From an uncultured Lachnospiraceae bacterium (GTDB taxonomy: Bacteria; Bacillota; Clostridia; Lachnospirales; Lachnospiraceae): DNA of 7,816 nucleotides. The position numbers were made by a program, and so were the translations under genes. How positions within the stretch are numbered: the first letter of the stretch is position 1; each line of letters starts with the position of its first letter. This document shows, in pieces, positions 1 to 7,061 of the stretch. The stretch spans positions 45,252 to 53,067 of the forward strand of contig CAJTQG010000018.1 in NCBI GenBank assembly GCA_910578605.1. The letters run 5' to 3'. The notes under the pieces were generated by a model. That model had not been told where the DNA came from. It was given only the letters and a program-made list of their open reading frames with translations, and ran no database searches.

Positions 1-5
1 GGATT

Positions 6-683
6 ATGAAGGACTTGCCCCCTGAGCAGCGTCCTTACGAAAAATGCATGACTTTAGGTGCCTGCGCTCTAAGTGATAATGAACTGCTTGCCGCCATTTT
101 GCGGTCGGGAAGCAAAGAGGAAACATCCTTAGAGCTTGCCTCTAAGCTGCTTCAATACAGTGAGGAGGGAGGATTGCTGGGCCTTTGGGAGCTTTCATTT
201 GCTGATTTGTTATCCATTCGTGGAATCGGCAAGGTAAAGGCTGTACAACTGCAGTGCATTTTAGAATTATCCAAACGCATCGCCGGTGCTAGTGCCAAAA
301 AAAAGCTGGCCATGAATAATCCTCAGTCAATTGCAGATTATTATATGGAGCTTTTGCGCCATGAGCATCAGGAAATGTTTTATGCCATTATGCTCAATGG
401 CAGCAATCATTTTATAAAAGATTGTTTTATTTCTAAAGGTACCGTCAACGCCTCATTAGCCTCTCCTAGGGAGGTTTTTATCGAAGCCTTAAAATGTCAG
501 GCGGTGTATCTGATTCTTTTACATAATCACCCAAGCGGTGATCCTACTCCCAGCAGGGAGGATATTCAGACTACCAGACAATTTTGTCAAGCCGGAATAC
601 TTTTGGACATGCCCCTGCTTGACCATATTATTATTGGAAACAAGCAATATTACAGTCTGCGAAGTCATGGATATTTTGATTAA
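6..683 (+). CDS. radC: RadC family JAB/MPN+ domain protein (5' end uncertain)
   Basis: This is a DNA-repair-associated protein of the RadC family (225 residues from the first ATG). A UPF0758-type N-terminal part contains a helix-hairpin-helix (about residues 69-93, core IRGIGKVKA), which suggests DNA contact. The C-terminal JAB1/MPN+ metalloprotease-like domain (about 105-225) has the zinc motif HNHPSGDPTPSRED at 173-186: H173, H175, S183 and D186, with E123 as the likely catalytic Glu. The conserved GTVNAS and PREVF segments (145-158) are also present. The family's activity is not settled; the old link to radiation resistance in E. coli was reassigned to another gene, so no reaction is claimed. 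Only five bases precede this ATG. They read in frame as an Ile codon without a stop, and homologues often start a few residues earlier, so the gene may begin outside the window. It lies 43 bases before mreB, a common arrangement in Firmicutes, with no terminator between them. Confidence 0.92.
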   Translation: MKDLPPEQRPYEKCMTLGACALSDNELLAAILRSGSKEETSLELASKLLQYSEEGGLLGLWELSFADLLSIRGIGKVKAVQLQCILELSKRIAGASAKKKLAMNNPQSIADYYMELLRHEHQEMFYAIMLNGSNHFIKDCFISKGTVNASLASPREVFIEALKCQAVYLILLHNHPSGDPTPSREDIQTTRQFCQAGILLDMPLLDHIIIGNKQYYSLRSHGYFD

Positions 684-712
684 TTAAATAAAAAACTTTC
701 ATGTGCACTTAA

Positions 713-718
713 GGGAGG
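713..718 (+). promoter_or_regulatory. mreB ribosome binding site
   Basis: GGGAGG lies 8 bases before the ATG at 727. The alternative in-frame ATG at 703 has no Shine-Dalgarno sequence and would add eight residues with no family counterpart. This site therefore fixes the mreB start at 727. Confidence 0.8.
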
Positions 719-726
719 AACAAAAG

Positions 727-1737
727 ATGGCACATATCTACGGAATAGATTTAGGCACCAGTCATTTCAAAATGTTCAGTGCCTCCTCAAATCATATAAT
801 AAACGAAAGAAATGTTGTAGCTATTGTTAACAAGGAGGATGTCTATGCTTTTGGCAATGAGGCCTATGAAATGTATGAAAAGGCCCCTGATTATATAGAC
901 ATTACCTTTCCCATTAAAAACGGTGTGATTACCGATATAGATGATGTGGAAATGCTGTTAATGTGTTTTCAAGAAAAGATAAATCACGGGAAGCTCATCT
1001 ACAACGGAGATTATTGTATTTGTGTTCCAACAGATATTACAGATGTGGAAAAAAGAGCATTCTATGATTTAATTTACGAATCCCGCCTGAAATCCAGGCA
1101 TGTGTATGTAGTGGAAAAGCCCATTGCAGATGCCGTTGGATGCGGTGTAGATGTACTGACTAGAAAGGGTGCAATGGTTGTTAATGTGGGGGGGGATACT
1201 ACAGAAATTACGGTTGTATCCCAGGGTGGTATTGTTGTCAGCAAGCTTATACAAGTGGGTGGACGCTATTTAGATGAGGCCATTTGCCAAATTGTAAAAA
1301 AACACTATCATGTTGTCATTGGATTAAAAACCGCAGAACAGTTAAAAATAAAGTTATCTCATGCAAAAGCAGCCTCAGAGACAACAGAGCGTTTTTATGG
1401 CATTAATATGGTAAACGGTCTTCCTAAGTCAGTAGAAATATCCTCCACCTTGGTATATATTGCCATCCAGGAGGCCCTTCATTCCATCTGTGACTGCACA
1501 AAAGTAATGAGCGAGCGTATCCCGCCGGAAATTGCGGCAGATATTCGCCAGACCGGCCTGTACCTGGTAGGTGGTTCCAGTCAAATTCCAGGCTTTGACA
1601 AACTGCTGGCGGAAGAATGTGGTTTAAAGGTAAATATGATAAAGCGTCCAAGTGAATCTGCCATTATTGGAATCTCCCGCATTGTGAAAAATAAAACAAT
1701 GCACAAGCTAATGTATGTGCCCCAGACAAAGGATTAA
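727..1737 (+). CDS. mreB: Divergent MreB-like bacterial actin
   Basis: A bacterial actin-fold protein of 336 residues, normal MreB length. It is expected to lie under the membrane and guide MreC, MreD, PBP2 and RodA during lateral wall growth. The phosphate-1 loop GIDLGTS is at 6-12, a GVITDID segment at 66-72, phosphate-2 NVGGDTTE at 153-160, and the C-terminal adenosine motif LVGGSSQIPG near 280-290. The nucleotide pocket departs from canonical MreB. The usual EEP motif reads E130-K131-P132, so the residue matching the catalytic Glu of the actin/Hsp70 family is Lys. The usual DIGGGT reads N153-V-G-G-D157-T, so the conserved Asp is Asn and one loop Gly is Asp. Loop 1 reads SHFK instead of ANTL. 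The gene is otherwise intact and sits first in mreBCD, so it looks like a functional but ATPase-weak or ATPase-dead paralogue. From memory, Lachnospiraceae carry similar divergent MreBs at this locus beside a canonical copy elsewhere; this was not verified. Start chosen by the ribosome site at 713-718. Confidence 0.9.
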   Translation: MAHIYGIDLGTSHFKMFSASSNHIINERNVVAIVNKEDVYAFGNEAYEMYEKAPDYIDITFPIKNGVITDIDDVEMLLMCFQEKINHGKLIYNGDYCICVPTDITDVEKRAFYDLIYESRLKSRHVYVVEKPIADAVGCGVDVLTRKGAMVVNVGGDTTEITVVSQGGIVVSKLIQVGGRYLDEAICQIVKKHYHVVIGLKTAEQLKIKLSHAKAASETTERFYGINMVNGLPKSVEISSTLVYIAIQEALHSICDCTKVMSERIPPEIAADIRQTGLYLVGGSSQIPGFDKLLAEECGLKVNMIKRPSESAIIGISRIVKNKTMHKLMYVPQTKD

Positions 1738-1784
1738 CCATCATAATTAGATATGGTGTGTCTGTGTGATAGAAAGGAATTAGT

Positions 1785-2660
1785 ATGAAAAATCGATCTC
1801 ATGTTCGCATTCCTGCTAAAATTATATTAATATTGCTCACAGTAGTATGTCTTGTATGTGTTGTTATGTCCATCGCCAACCCTAGTTTTGGCAGCGGCGC
1901 AAGAAACACTGCCGCATCTGTTATTGTACCAATGCAGCGGGGCTTAAACACAGTTGGTTCCTTTTTCACCACAAAGGCAAAGGACAGACAGAAATTAAGA
2001 GAGCTTCAAAAAGAGAATAAGGAATTGACAGAACAGCTCAATTCTTTGAATGAAGAAATCAGCAGTTTAATTCAGGAGAGAGATGAACTAACCCGTTATC
2101 GTCAACTGTTGGATTTAGACGGCTCCTATGCGGACTACACAAAAATTGCCGCCTGTGTCATCAGCGGAGACCCATCAAACTGGAATGATGTCTTTGTGAT
2201 TGACAAAGGCTCAGATGACGGCATTGCTGTAGATATGAATGTAATCGGAGCCGGAGAGAACGGCGGCGGATTGGTAGGAATTGTCTACTATGTTGGAAAG
2301 AACTACGCAAAGGTTCGCTCTATCGTAAATGACGACAGCAATGTAAGTGCCATGATAGCGGGAAACTCCGAAAAATGTATTGTGGATGGGGATTTGAAAC
2401 TCATCAATGACAATCAATTAAATTTAATTCAGTTAGACCAAGCCGCCGAGGTAAAGGAGGGAGATATGATTGTCACCTCCAATATCAGCAATAAATTTCT
2501 CCCCAATCTTTTAATTGGCTATGTGACGGATATTGAGACAGATGCCAACCAGCTTACCCAGTCTGGTCATATTCGCCCAGTTGTGGACTTTAAGCACTTA
2601 AATGAAGTGTTGGTGATTACCCAATTAAAATATACCGGAAATGAAGAAGAGGAGAAGTAA
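1785..2660 (+). CDS. mreC: Rod shape-determining protein MreC
   Basis: A bitopic membrane scaffold of the elongasome with its main domain outside the membrane. It binds PBP2 and is thought to switch it into the active state, and it also contacts MreD and MreB. At 291 residues it has the usual length. There is a short basic cytoplasmic N-terminus, one membrane segment at about 12-31, and a coiled coil at about 66-108 rich in heptad Leu and Glu/Lys. The extracytoplasmic beta-barrel pair (about 118-282) includes VIDKGSDDGI (138-147) and EGDMIVTSN (225-233), both typical of MreC, and the LLIGYV segment. The C-terminal tail is acidic (NEEEEK). The start at 1785 follows AAGGAA with a 5-base spacing, 47 bases after mreB. 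No promoter or terminator stands out in the gap, which suggests co-transcription. Nothing unusual was seen. Confidence 0.95.
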   Translation: MKNRSHVRIPAKIILILLTVVCLVCVVMSIANPSFGSGARNTAASVIVPMQRGLNTVGSFFTTKAKDRQKLRELQKENKELTEQLNSLNEEISSLIQERDELTRYRQLLDLDGSYADYTKIAACVISGDPSNWNDVFVIDKGSDDGIAVDMNVIGAGENGGGLVGIVYYVGKNYAKVRSIVNDDSNVSAMIAGNSEKCIVDGDLKLINDNQLNLIQLDQAAEVKEGDMIVTSNISNKFLPNLLIGYVTDIETDANQLTQSGHIRPVVDFKHLNEVLVITQLKYTGNEEEEK

Positions 2661-2684
2661 GCTTACACTTAAGAAAGGAAGGCT

Positions 2685-3203
2685 ATGAAAAAAATAATAC
2701 GCCTTATTTTGGCTGTTTTGATTATTTTGGTTGCCTATTTGTTGCAATCTACCTTGTTTCAAAAATTTACCTTTTTATCTGTAGCGCCAAATTTGCTTTT
2801 AATTGTTACATTCTGCTTTGGCTTTATAAAGGGAAAACACTATGGTGTATATGTTGGTTTTCTGTGCGGTATGCTTATTGATTTGATGCATGGAGATGTG
2901 ATAGGCTTTCAGACGTTGATATATATGTATATAGGGTATATGAATGGCTATTTTAACAAGTTATTTTTTGATGAGGATATTACCCTGCCTTTAGTTTTAC
3001 TGATACTCAGCGACTTTTTATACAGTATGTACTATTATGTGTTTGCATTTTTACTGCACAATCGCTTGGATATTCAATATTATTTTATCCATATTATGAT
3101 GCCGGAATTATTTTTTACAGTGCTGATTACCGTATTTTTATATCGTCCTTTACTTTGGATTAACCGCAAATTTGATTCCATGGAGGAGGGAGGAACAAAA
3201 TGA
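2685..3203 (+). CDS. mreD: Rod shape-determining protein MreD
   Basis: An integral membrane partner of MreC in the elongasome, 172 residues as expected for the family. The sequence is very hydrophobic, with about six predicted membrane segments at roughly 5-22, 33-48, 53-68, 73-90, 100-122 and 138-155. The family-typical GFLCGMLIDL pattern (Gly-x3-Gly-x3-Asp-Leu) is at 58-67, and a short charged C-terminus ends in MEEGGTK. Its biochemical role is not defined beyond shape maintenance with MreC and PBP2. It starts 24 bases after mreC behind AAAGGAAGG (2674-2682). The last codons carry the strong Shine-Dalgarno of mrdA, and the stop TGA overlaps the mrdA ATG, so the two genes are probably translationally coupled. 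Identification rests on hydrophobicity pattern, motif, size and position. Confidence 0.92.
   Translation: MKKIIRLILAVLIILVAYLLQSTLFQKFTFLSVAPNLLLIVTFCFGFIKGKHYGVYVGFLCGMLIDLMHGDVIGFQTLIYMYIGYMNGYFNKLFFDEDITLPLVLLILSDFLYSMYYYVFAFLLHNRLDIQYYFIHIMMPELFFTVLITVFLYRPLLWINRKFDSMEEGGTK
3188..3203 (+). promoter_or_regulatory. mrdA ribosome site and ATGA overlap with mreD
   Basis: GGGAGG at 3188-3193, within a longer GGAGGAGGGAGG run, lies 6 bases before the mrdA ATG at 3200. That ATG shares four bases with the mreD stop TGA (ATGA, 3200-3203). This geometry favours termination-reinitiation coupling, which would keep MreD and PBP2 output proportional. The coupling is inferred from geometry only. Confidence 0.75.
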
Positions 3204-6067
3204 TAAAAGAATTATTAGAGATTATATTAAGCTTTATACGCTCTCGTCTATTTATACTCTGTGTTGTGTTTTTTGGAATGTTTTCCATCCTGGTTGTGCG
3301 GATTTTTCAGCTTCAAATTGTACAGGGAGAATACTATCAGGAATATTATGAGCAAAAAGCAGAAAAAACCATTTACAACAGCGGCACTAGAGGAAATATA
3401 TATGACAGAAAAGGCAAACTCCTAGCCTACAACAAACTGGCTTACGCCGTTACCATTCAGGACAGCTTAGATATTTCCAACAAGAAAAAAAAGAATGAAA
3501 AATTAAATTCTATTATACATGAAACAATTAAAATATTAGAAAAAAACGGTGATTCTCTTATCAATGATTTTCCAATCCACCTCAATAAGGATGAAGAATT
3601 TGTTTTTTCCTCCGAATTGACGGAGCGTGGAATACTAGGGGCACTGCGGGACTTATACGGAAAAAAGGATTTAGAGGAGCTAGAGAAGGATGGACTCAGC
3701 CATTCTACCCCCAATGAAGTGATGACTTATCTAAGGGAATACTACCTGCTCTCAGAGGATTACTCTAAAGAGGAAGCATTAAAAATTATATTAGTGCGCT
3801 ATAAAATGGGATTAAACTCCTACCAAAAATATATTACCATCAAGGTTGCCTCCAACGTGAGCAAGAACACTGTGGCTGCAATTTATGAAAACCAGGCAGA
3901 GCTTACCGGTGTTGCCATAGAGGAGGAGACGATTCGAGTCTACAACGACAGCACCTACTTTTCCCATATTATAGGATATACGGGAACTATCTCCGACGAA
4001 CAGCTAGAAAGTTATAATGCCAATGTAGATGAGGAGGATGATATCAGAAAATATCAATCTACTGACATTGTAGGTAAATCTGGTATTGAGGAGCAGATGG
4101 AGGAACATCTCCAGGGAACAAAGGGAAAGAAAACTGTGTTTGCCAACAGTACCGGTAAAATTTTGGAGGTGCTAGAGCAGACAGATTCTGCTGCGGGAAA
4201 TGATGTATATCTGACGATTGATTCCAATCTGCAGATTGCAACCTACAATATACTAGAACAAAAGCTAGCAGGAATTCTTCTCACCAAAATTGTAGACCGA
4301 GATGTAAGCGAGGAGGAGGAGATTGACACAAAATCCATTATTCCTATTGCCGTGAAAAGAGTATATTTTCAGTTAATTAACAACAATGTCATTGATTTAA
4401 GCCACTTCAGCAAGAAAAAAGCCTCTGAAAATGAAAAAAATATTTACCGCAAATTTCAGTCCAAGGAAAATCAAGTACTAGAATGGATGGAGCAGGAGCT
4501 TTTAGATGAAAATGCCAAGAAGTTAAAATCTCTCCCGGAAGAGAATAATACCTACCTTTCCTATGCCTATGACAAACTAAAATCAAACAGTGCAGGGATT
4601 GTGCTTGTCTCCGCAGTTGACACTGAGGATGAGATCTATCAGAAATGGGTAAAAGAAAATATTAGTCTCAGGGACTTTTTATTGTATGCCATCTCAAAAA
4701 ACTGGATAGATACTTCTAAACTTGGCATTGACGAGAAGTATGCAGAGACGGAAACGTTGTACCAGGCACTGATTGACTATTTGAAAAATGCATTGAAGCA
4801 CGATACATCCTTCAGCAAAAAAATTTATTATTATTTAATACAAAAACAGACTATAACAGGAAATGAGATCTGTATGGCATTGTATGACCAAAACATATTA
4901 AAAATGAACGAGAGGACCTACAATAAATTGTCCTCCGGTTCTACCTCCTACGCCTATGATTTCATAATGGAGCAGATACGCCAGTTAAAAATCACACCGG
5001 CCCAGCTTGCCCTTGACCCGTGCTCCGGCTCCTGCATTATCACAGACACAGATACTGGTGCTGTCCTAGCTATGGTCACTTATCCTAGCTACGATAACAA
5101 TAAATTATCCGGCACTGTTGACGCCCAGTATTGGGAAACCTTAAATGCAGATTTGTCCACTCCTCTGTTAAACCGCGCCACAATGACTCGTACAGCGCCT
5201 GGCTCCACCTTTAAGATGCTGACTGCCATCGCAGGTATCGAGGAGGGTGTAATAAACGTAGGAGACGCTGTGAAGGATGAGGGACAATTTGAACAAATCA
5301 CAGAAAAACCAAAATGCTGGAAATTTCCTGGAAGTCATGGATATGTAAATGTTTCTGATGCCCTGAGCGTATCCTGCAACTATTTCTTCTACGAGTTAGG
5401 ATACCGTCTTGGAACCCAGTCAAACGGGAAATTCAACACAGAGTACGGTCTGCAGCGCCTAGAAAAATATGCGGATTTGTTTGGACTTACCCAGACCTCA
5501 GGAGTACAATTAGGAGAATATGATCCTATGTTCTCTACCATCAGTCCGGTTCACACTGCCATCGGACAGGGAAGCAACAGCTTTGCCAACGTACAGCTTG
5601 TACGCTATGTCAACACTGTGGCAAACAGCGGCAATAACTATCAATTAACTTTGTTGGACAAGGTAGTAGATTATGATGGAAATTTAGTAGTAGATTATGC
5701 CCCTGTTCTCACCAACACAGTGGATGCGGCACAATCTACATGGGATGCGGTTCACAAGGGAATGCGCATGGTAGTGACAGAAGGTACCGGAGAAAAGATT
5801 TTTAAGGATTGTGATATCGCACTTGCAGGAAAATCCGGTACTGCCCAGGAGGACAAAACCCGTTCCTCCCACTCTGTATTTGTTGCTTACGCACCATATG
5901 ACAACCCGGAAATCAGCTTAAGCGTGCTGATTCCTTATGGTGAGTCTTCCGGCTACACGGGAGAAGTAATCCGGGATGTTTGCAAATATTTTTACAAAAA
6001 AACAAAACTGAAGGATATTTTAAAGGGAACTGCTTCAGTGCCTACTTCAGGAATAACTAGTGATTAA
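3200..6067 (+). CDS. mrdA: Class B penicillin-binding protein 2 (elongasome transpeptidase) with large insertion
   Basis: A monofunctional D,D-transpeptidase that crosslinks peptidoglycan during lateral growth and works with the RodA glycosyltransferase. It has a cytoplasmic N-terminus, one membrane anchor (about 16-36), and a pedestal/dimerisation domain starting with RGNIYDRKGKLLAYN (64-78). The transpeptidase domain has all three active-site motifs: S669-T-F-K672 (catalytic Ser and Lys), S725-C-N727 and K878-S-G-T881. Other family marks are VYLTID (336-341), MVTYPSYDNN (625-634) and the APGSTFK context. At 955 residues it is much longer than typical PBP2 proteins (about 600-720). The excess lies mainly between LTIDSNLQ (338-345) and the SCIITDTDTGAVLAMV strand (610-625), where other PBP2s have only a few tens of residues. 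This insert of roughly 240 residues is charged, rich in predicted helix and has no extra membrane segment. The frame is open throughout and codon use resembles the rest, so it looks like genuine protein. The product name is secure; the role of the insert is unknown. Confidence 0.95.
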   Translation: MIKELLEIILSFIRSRLFILCVVFFGMFSILVVRIFQLQIVQGEYYQEYYEQKAEKTIYNSGTRGNIYDRKGKLLAYNKLAYAVTIQDSLDISNKKKKNEKLNSIIHETIKILEKNGDSLINDFPIHLNKDEEFVFSSELTERGILGALRDLYGKKDLEELEKDGLSHSTPNEVMTYLREYYLLSEDYSKEEALKIILVRYKMGLNSYQKYITIKVASNVSKNTVAAIYENQAELTGVAIEEETIRVYNDSTYFSHIIGYTGTISDEQLESYNANVDEEDDIRKYQSTDIVGKSGIEEQMEEHLQGTKGKKTVFANSTGKILEVLEQTDSAAGNDVYLTIDSNLQIATYNILEQKLAGILLTKIVDRDVSEEEEIDTKSIIPIAVKRVYFQLINNNVIDLSHFSKKKASENEKNIYRKFQSKENQVLEWMEQELLDENAKKLKSLPEENNTYLSYAYDKLKSNSAGIVLVSAVDTEDEIYQKWVKENISLRDFLLYAISKNWIDTSKLGIDEKYAETETLYQALIDYLKNALKHDTSFSKKIYYYLIQKQTITGNEICMALYDQNILKMNERTYNKLSSGSTSYAYDFIMEQIRQLKITPAQLALDPCSGSCIITDTDTGAVLAMVTYPSYDNNKLSGTVDAQYWETLNADLSTPLLNRATMTRTAPGSTFKMLTAIAGIEEGVINVGDAVKDEGQFEQITEKPKCWKFPGSHGYVNVSDALSVSCNYFFYELGYRLGTQSNGKFNTEYGLQRLEKYADLFGLTQTSGVQLGEYDPMFSTISPVHTAIGQGSNSFANVQLVRYVNTVANSGNNYQLTLLDKVVDYDGNLVVDYAPVLTNTVDAAQSTWDAVHKGMRMVVTEGTGEKIFKDCDIALAGKSGTAQEDKTRSSHSVFVAYAPYDNPEISLSVLIPYGESSGYTGEVIRDVCKYFYKKTKLKDILKGTASVPTSGITSD

Positions 6068-6170
6068 ATGGGATGGTTATAATATACATTTTGAAAAAAC
6101 GGCAGGAAAAAACTGTGGAAAGGGAAGTATAAATACTGCCCCCATCCTGCTAGAGACAAAGGGCAGATAA
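6060..6170 (+). other. Candidate small ORF (36 codons) in the minD leader, unproven
   Basis: A frame opens at GTG 6060, inside the last codons of mrdA, and closes at TAA 6168-6170, just at the minD ribosome site. AGGAA (6049-6053) lies 6 bases before the GTG, an acceptable ribosome site. The predicted peptide is hydrophilic, starts (M)IKWDGYNIHFEK and ends in LLETKGR. I do not recognise it, and it does not resemble MinC as I know that protein. In AT-rich sequence an open frame of this length is quite possible by chance. It could be a leader peptide coupling mrdA and minD translation, a decayed remnant, or nothing. Confidence 0.2.
6101..6166 (+). repeat. Interleaved inverted repeats before minD
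   Basis: Stem A pairs GGCAGGA (6101-6107) with TCCTGCT (6145-6151), seven pairs including one G-U. Stem B pairs CTGCCC (6136-6141) with GGGCAG (6161-6166), six pairs. GGCAG (6101-6105) can also pair with CTGCC (6136-6140). The left arm of B lies in the loop of A, so the RNA could form a pseudoknot or alternate between folds. The last arm ends 2 bases before the minD ribosome site. There is no T-run, so this is not an intrinsic terminator. The arms are short and could be chance. Confidence 0.3.
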
Positions 6171-6175
6171 GGTGA
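6169..6175 (+). promoter_or_regulatory. minD ribosome binding site
   Basis: AAGGTGA lies 5 bases before ATG 6181 and matches part of the anti-Shine-Dalgarno complement. A GTG at 6172 in the same frame lies inside this site and would add three residues ahead of the conserved MSEVIVVTSGKGG start. The ATG at 6181 is therefore the preferred minD start. Confidence 0.7.
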
Positions 6176-6180
6176 ACCAT

Positions 6181-6978
6181 ATGAGTGAAGTAATTGTAGT
6201 GACAAGCGGCAAAGGAGGAGTTGGCAAAACTACCACCTCTGCCAATGTAGGTACCGGCATTGCCAAACTTGGCAAAAAGGTGGCATTGATTGACACAGAT
6301 ATCGGTCTCCGCAATTTAGATGTGGTGATGGGGCTAGAAAACCGTATTGTGTACAACTTGGTAGATGTGGTGGAGGGAAATTGCCGCCCAAAACAGGCAA
6401 TGATAAAAGACAAACGTCTTTCTAATCTGTATCTCCTTCCTTCTGCACAGACAAGAGATAAGACTAGTGTAACTCCTCAGCAGATGAAAAATTTAATCTC
6501 ACAGCTTCGGGAGGAGTTTGACTATATTATACTAGACTGTCCCGCAGGCATAGAGCAGGGCTTTAAAAATGCTATTGCCGGCGCAGACAGAGCTCTGATT
6601 GTAACCACACCAGAAGTGTCCGCCATTCGGGATGCAGACCGGATTATTGGTCTGTTAGATGCCAGCGGCTGTCAGAAGATGGATTTGATTATCAACCGGC
6701 TTCGAATGGATTTAATACGAAAGGGTGATATGATGTCTGTGGATGATGTGACGGATATTTTAGCGGTAGATTTAATTGGCACAGTGCCGGATGATGAAAA
6801 TATTATTATTGCCACCAATCAGGGAGAACCATTAGTGGGAGCGAATAACCTGGCTGGACAAGCTTACATGAACATATCCAGACGAATCATTGGGGAGCAG
6901 GTGGAATTTTTAGATTTAAACAATTCCGGTTTTTTTGCCCGGTTTGGCGCCATTTTTCGACCTCGAAGCAGAGTGTAG
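6181..6978 (+). CDS. minD: Septum site-determining ATPase MinD
   Basis: A membrane-cycling P-loop ATPase of the ParA/MinD family, 265 residues. It dimerises with ATP on the membrane, recruits MinC where present, and is released by MinE-stimulated hydrolysis, so that division is kept away from unsuitable sites. The deviant Walker A motif is G10-K-G-G-V-G-K-T-T18, with signature Lys K11 and P-loop Lys K16. Switch I is near DTDIGLRNLD (38-47), and switch II/Walker B is ILDCPAGIEQGF (117-128, D119). The nucleotide-base region includes INRLRMDLI (171-179). The C-terminus (about 249-261, GFFARFGAIFRPR) forms the amphipathic membrane-targeting helix typical of MinD. All key residues are present. The expected upstream neighbour minC is missing; mrdA ends 113 bases before. 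minE follows after 83 bases, and that gap contains no other gene. Confidence 0.97.
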   Translation: MSEVIVVTSGKGGVGKTTTSANVGTGIAKLGKKVALIDTDIGLRNLDVVMGLENRIVYNLVDVVEGNCRPKQAMIKDKRLSNLYLLPSAQTRDKTSVTPQQMKNLISQLREEFDYIILDCPAGIEQGFKNAIAGADRALIVTTPEVSAIRDADRIIGLLDASGCQKMDLIINRLRMDLIRKGDMMSVDDVTDILAVDLIGTVPDDENIIIATNQGEPLVGANNLAGQAYMNISRRIIGEQVEFLDLNNSGFFARFGAIFRPRSRV

Positions 6979-7045
6979 GGAGCCTCTGACAAATATGGCC
7001 GCTAAAAAATATGAAAAATAATATGAAATGTATAAATAAGGGAAA

Positions 7046-7051
7046 GAGGGG
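7046..7051 (+). promoter_or_regulatory. minE ribosome binding site
   Basis: GAGGGG lies 10 bases before ATG 7062. In-frame upstream ATGs at 7011 and 7023 have no recognisable ribosome site and would add a Lys/Asn-rich extension not found in MinE. The start at 7062 restores the typical MinE N-terminus, MNVLDIFKK. Confidence 0.7.
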
Positions 7052-7061
7052 TAAACTCAAT

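Noticed and set aside
703..726. Upstream ATG extending mreB by eight residues
   Set aside because: No ribosome site before it; GGGAGG is placed for the ATG at 727, where the MreB family start aligns.
1737..1757. ACCAT/ATGGT inverted repeat after mreB
   Set aside because: Only five pairs with an eleven-base loop and no T-run, so not a credible terminator.
706..2673. The same CACTTAAG octamer before the mreB (706-713) and mreD (2666-2673) ribosome sites
   Set aside because: Two copies of an eight-base sequence next to purine-rich ribosome sites are compatible with chance; mreC, minD, minE and rodA lack it.
6078..6083. Perfect TATAAT hexamer that could be a minD promoter -10 element
   Set aside because: No reasonable -35 hexamer lies 16-18 bases upstream (the sequence around 6054-6060 matches TTGACA poorly) and there is no correctly spaced TG extension.
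6986..7015. CTGACA followed 18 bases later by TATGAA, a possible minE promoter
   Set aside because: The -35 is good, but the -10 matches only four of six positions in an AT-rich gap where such matches are frequent.
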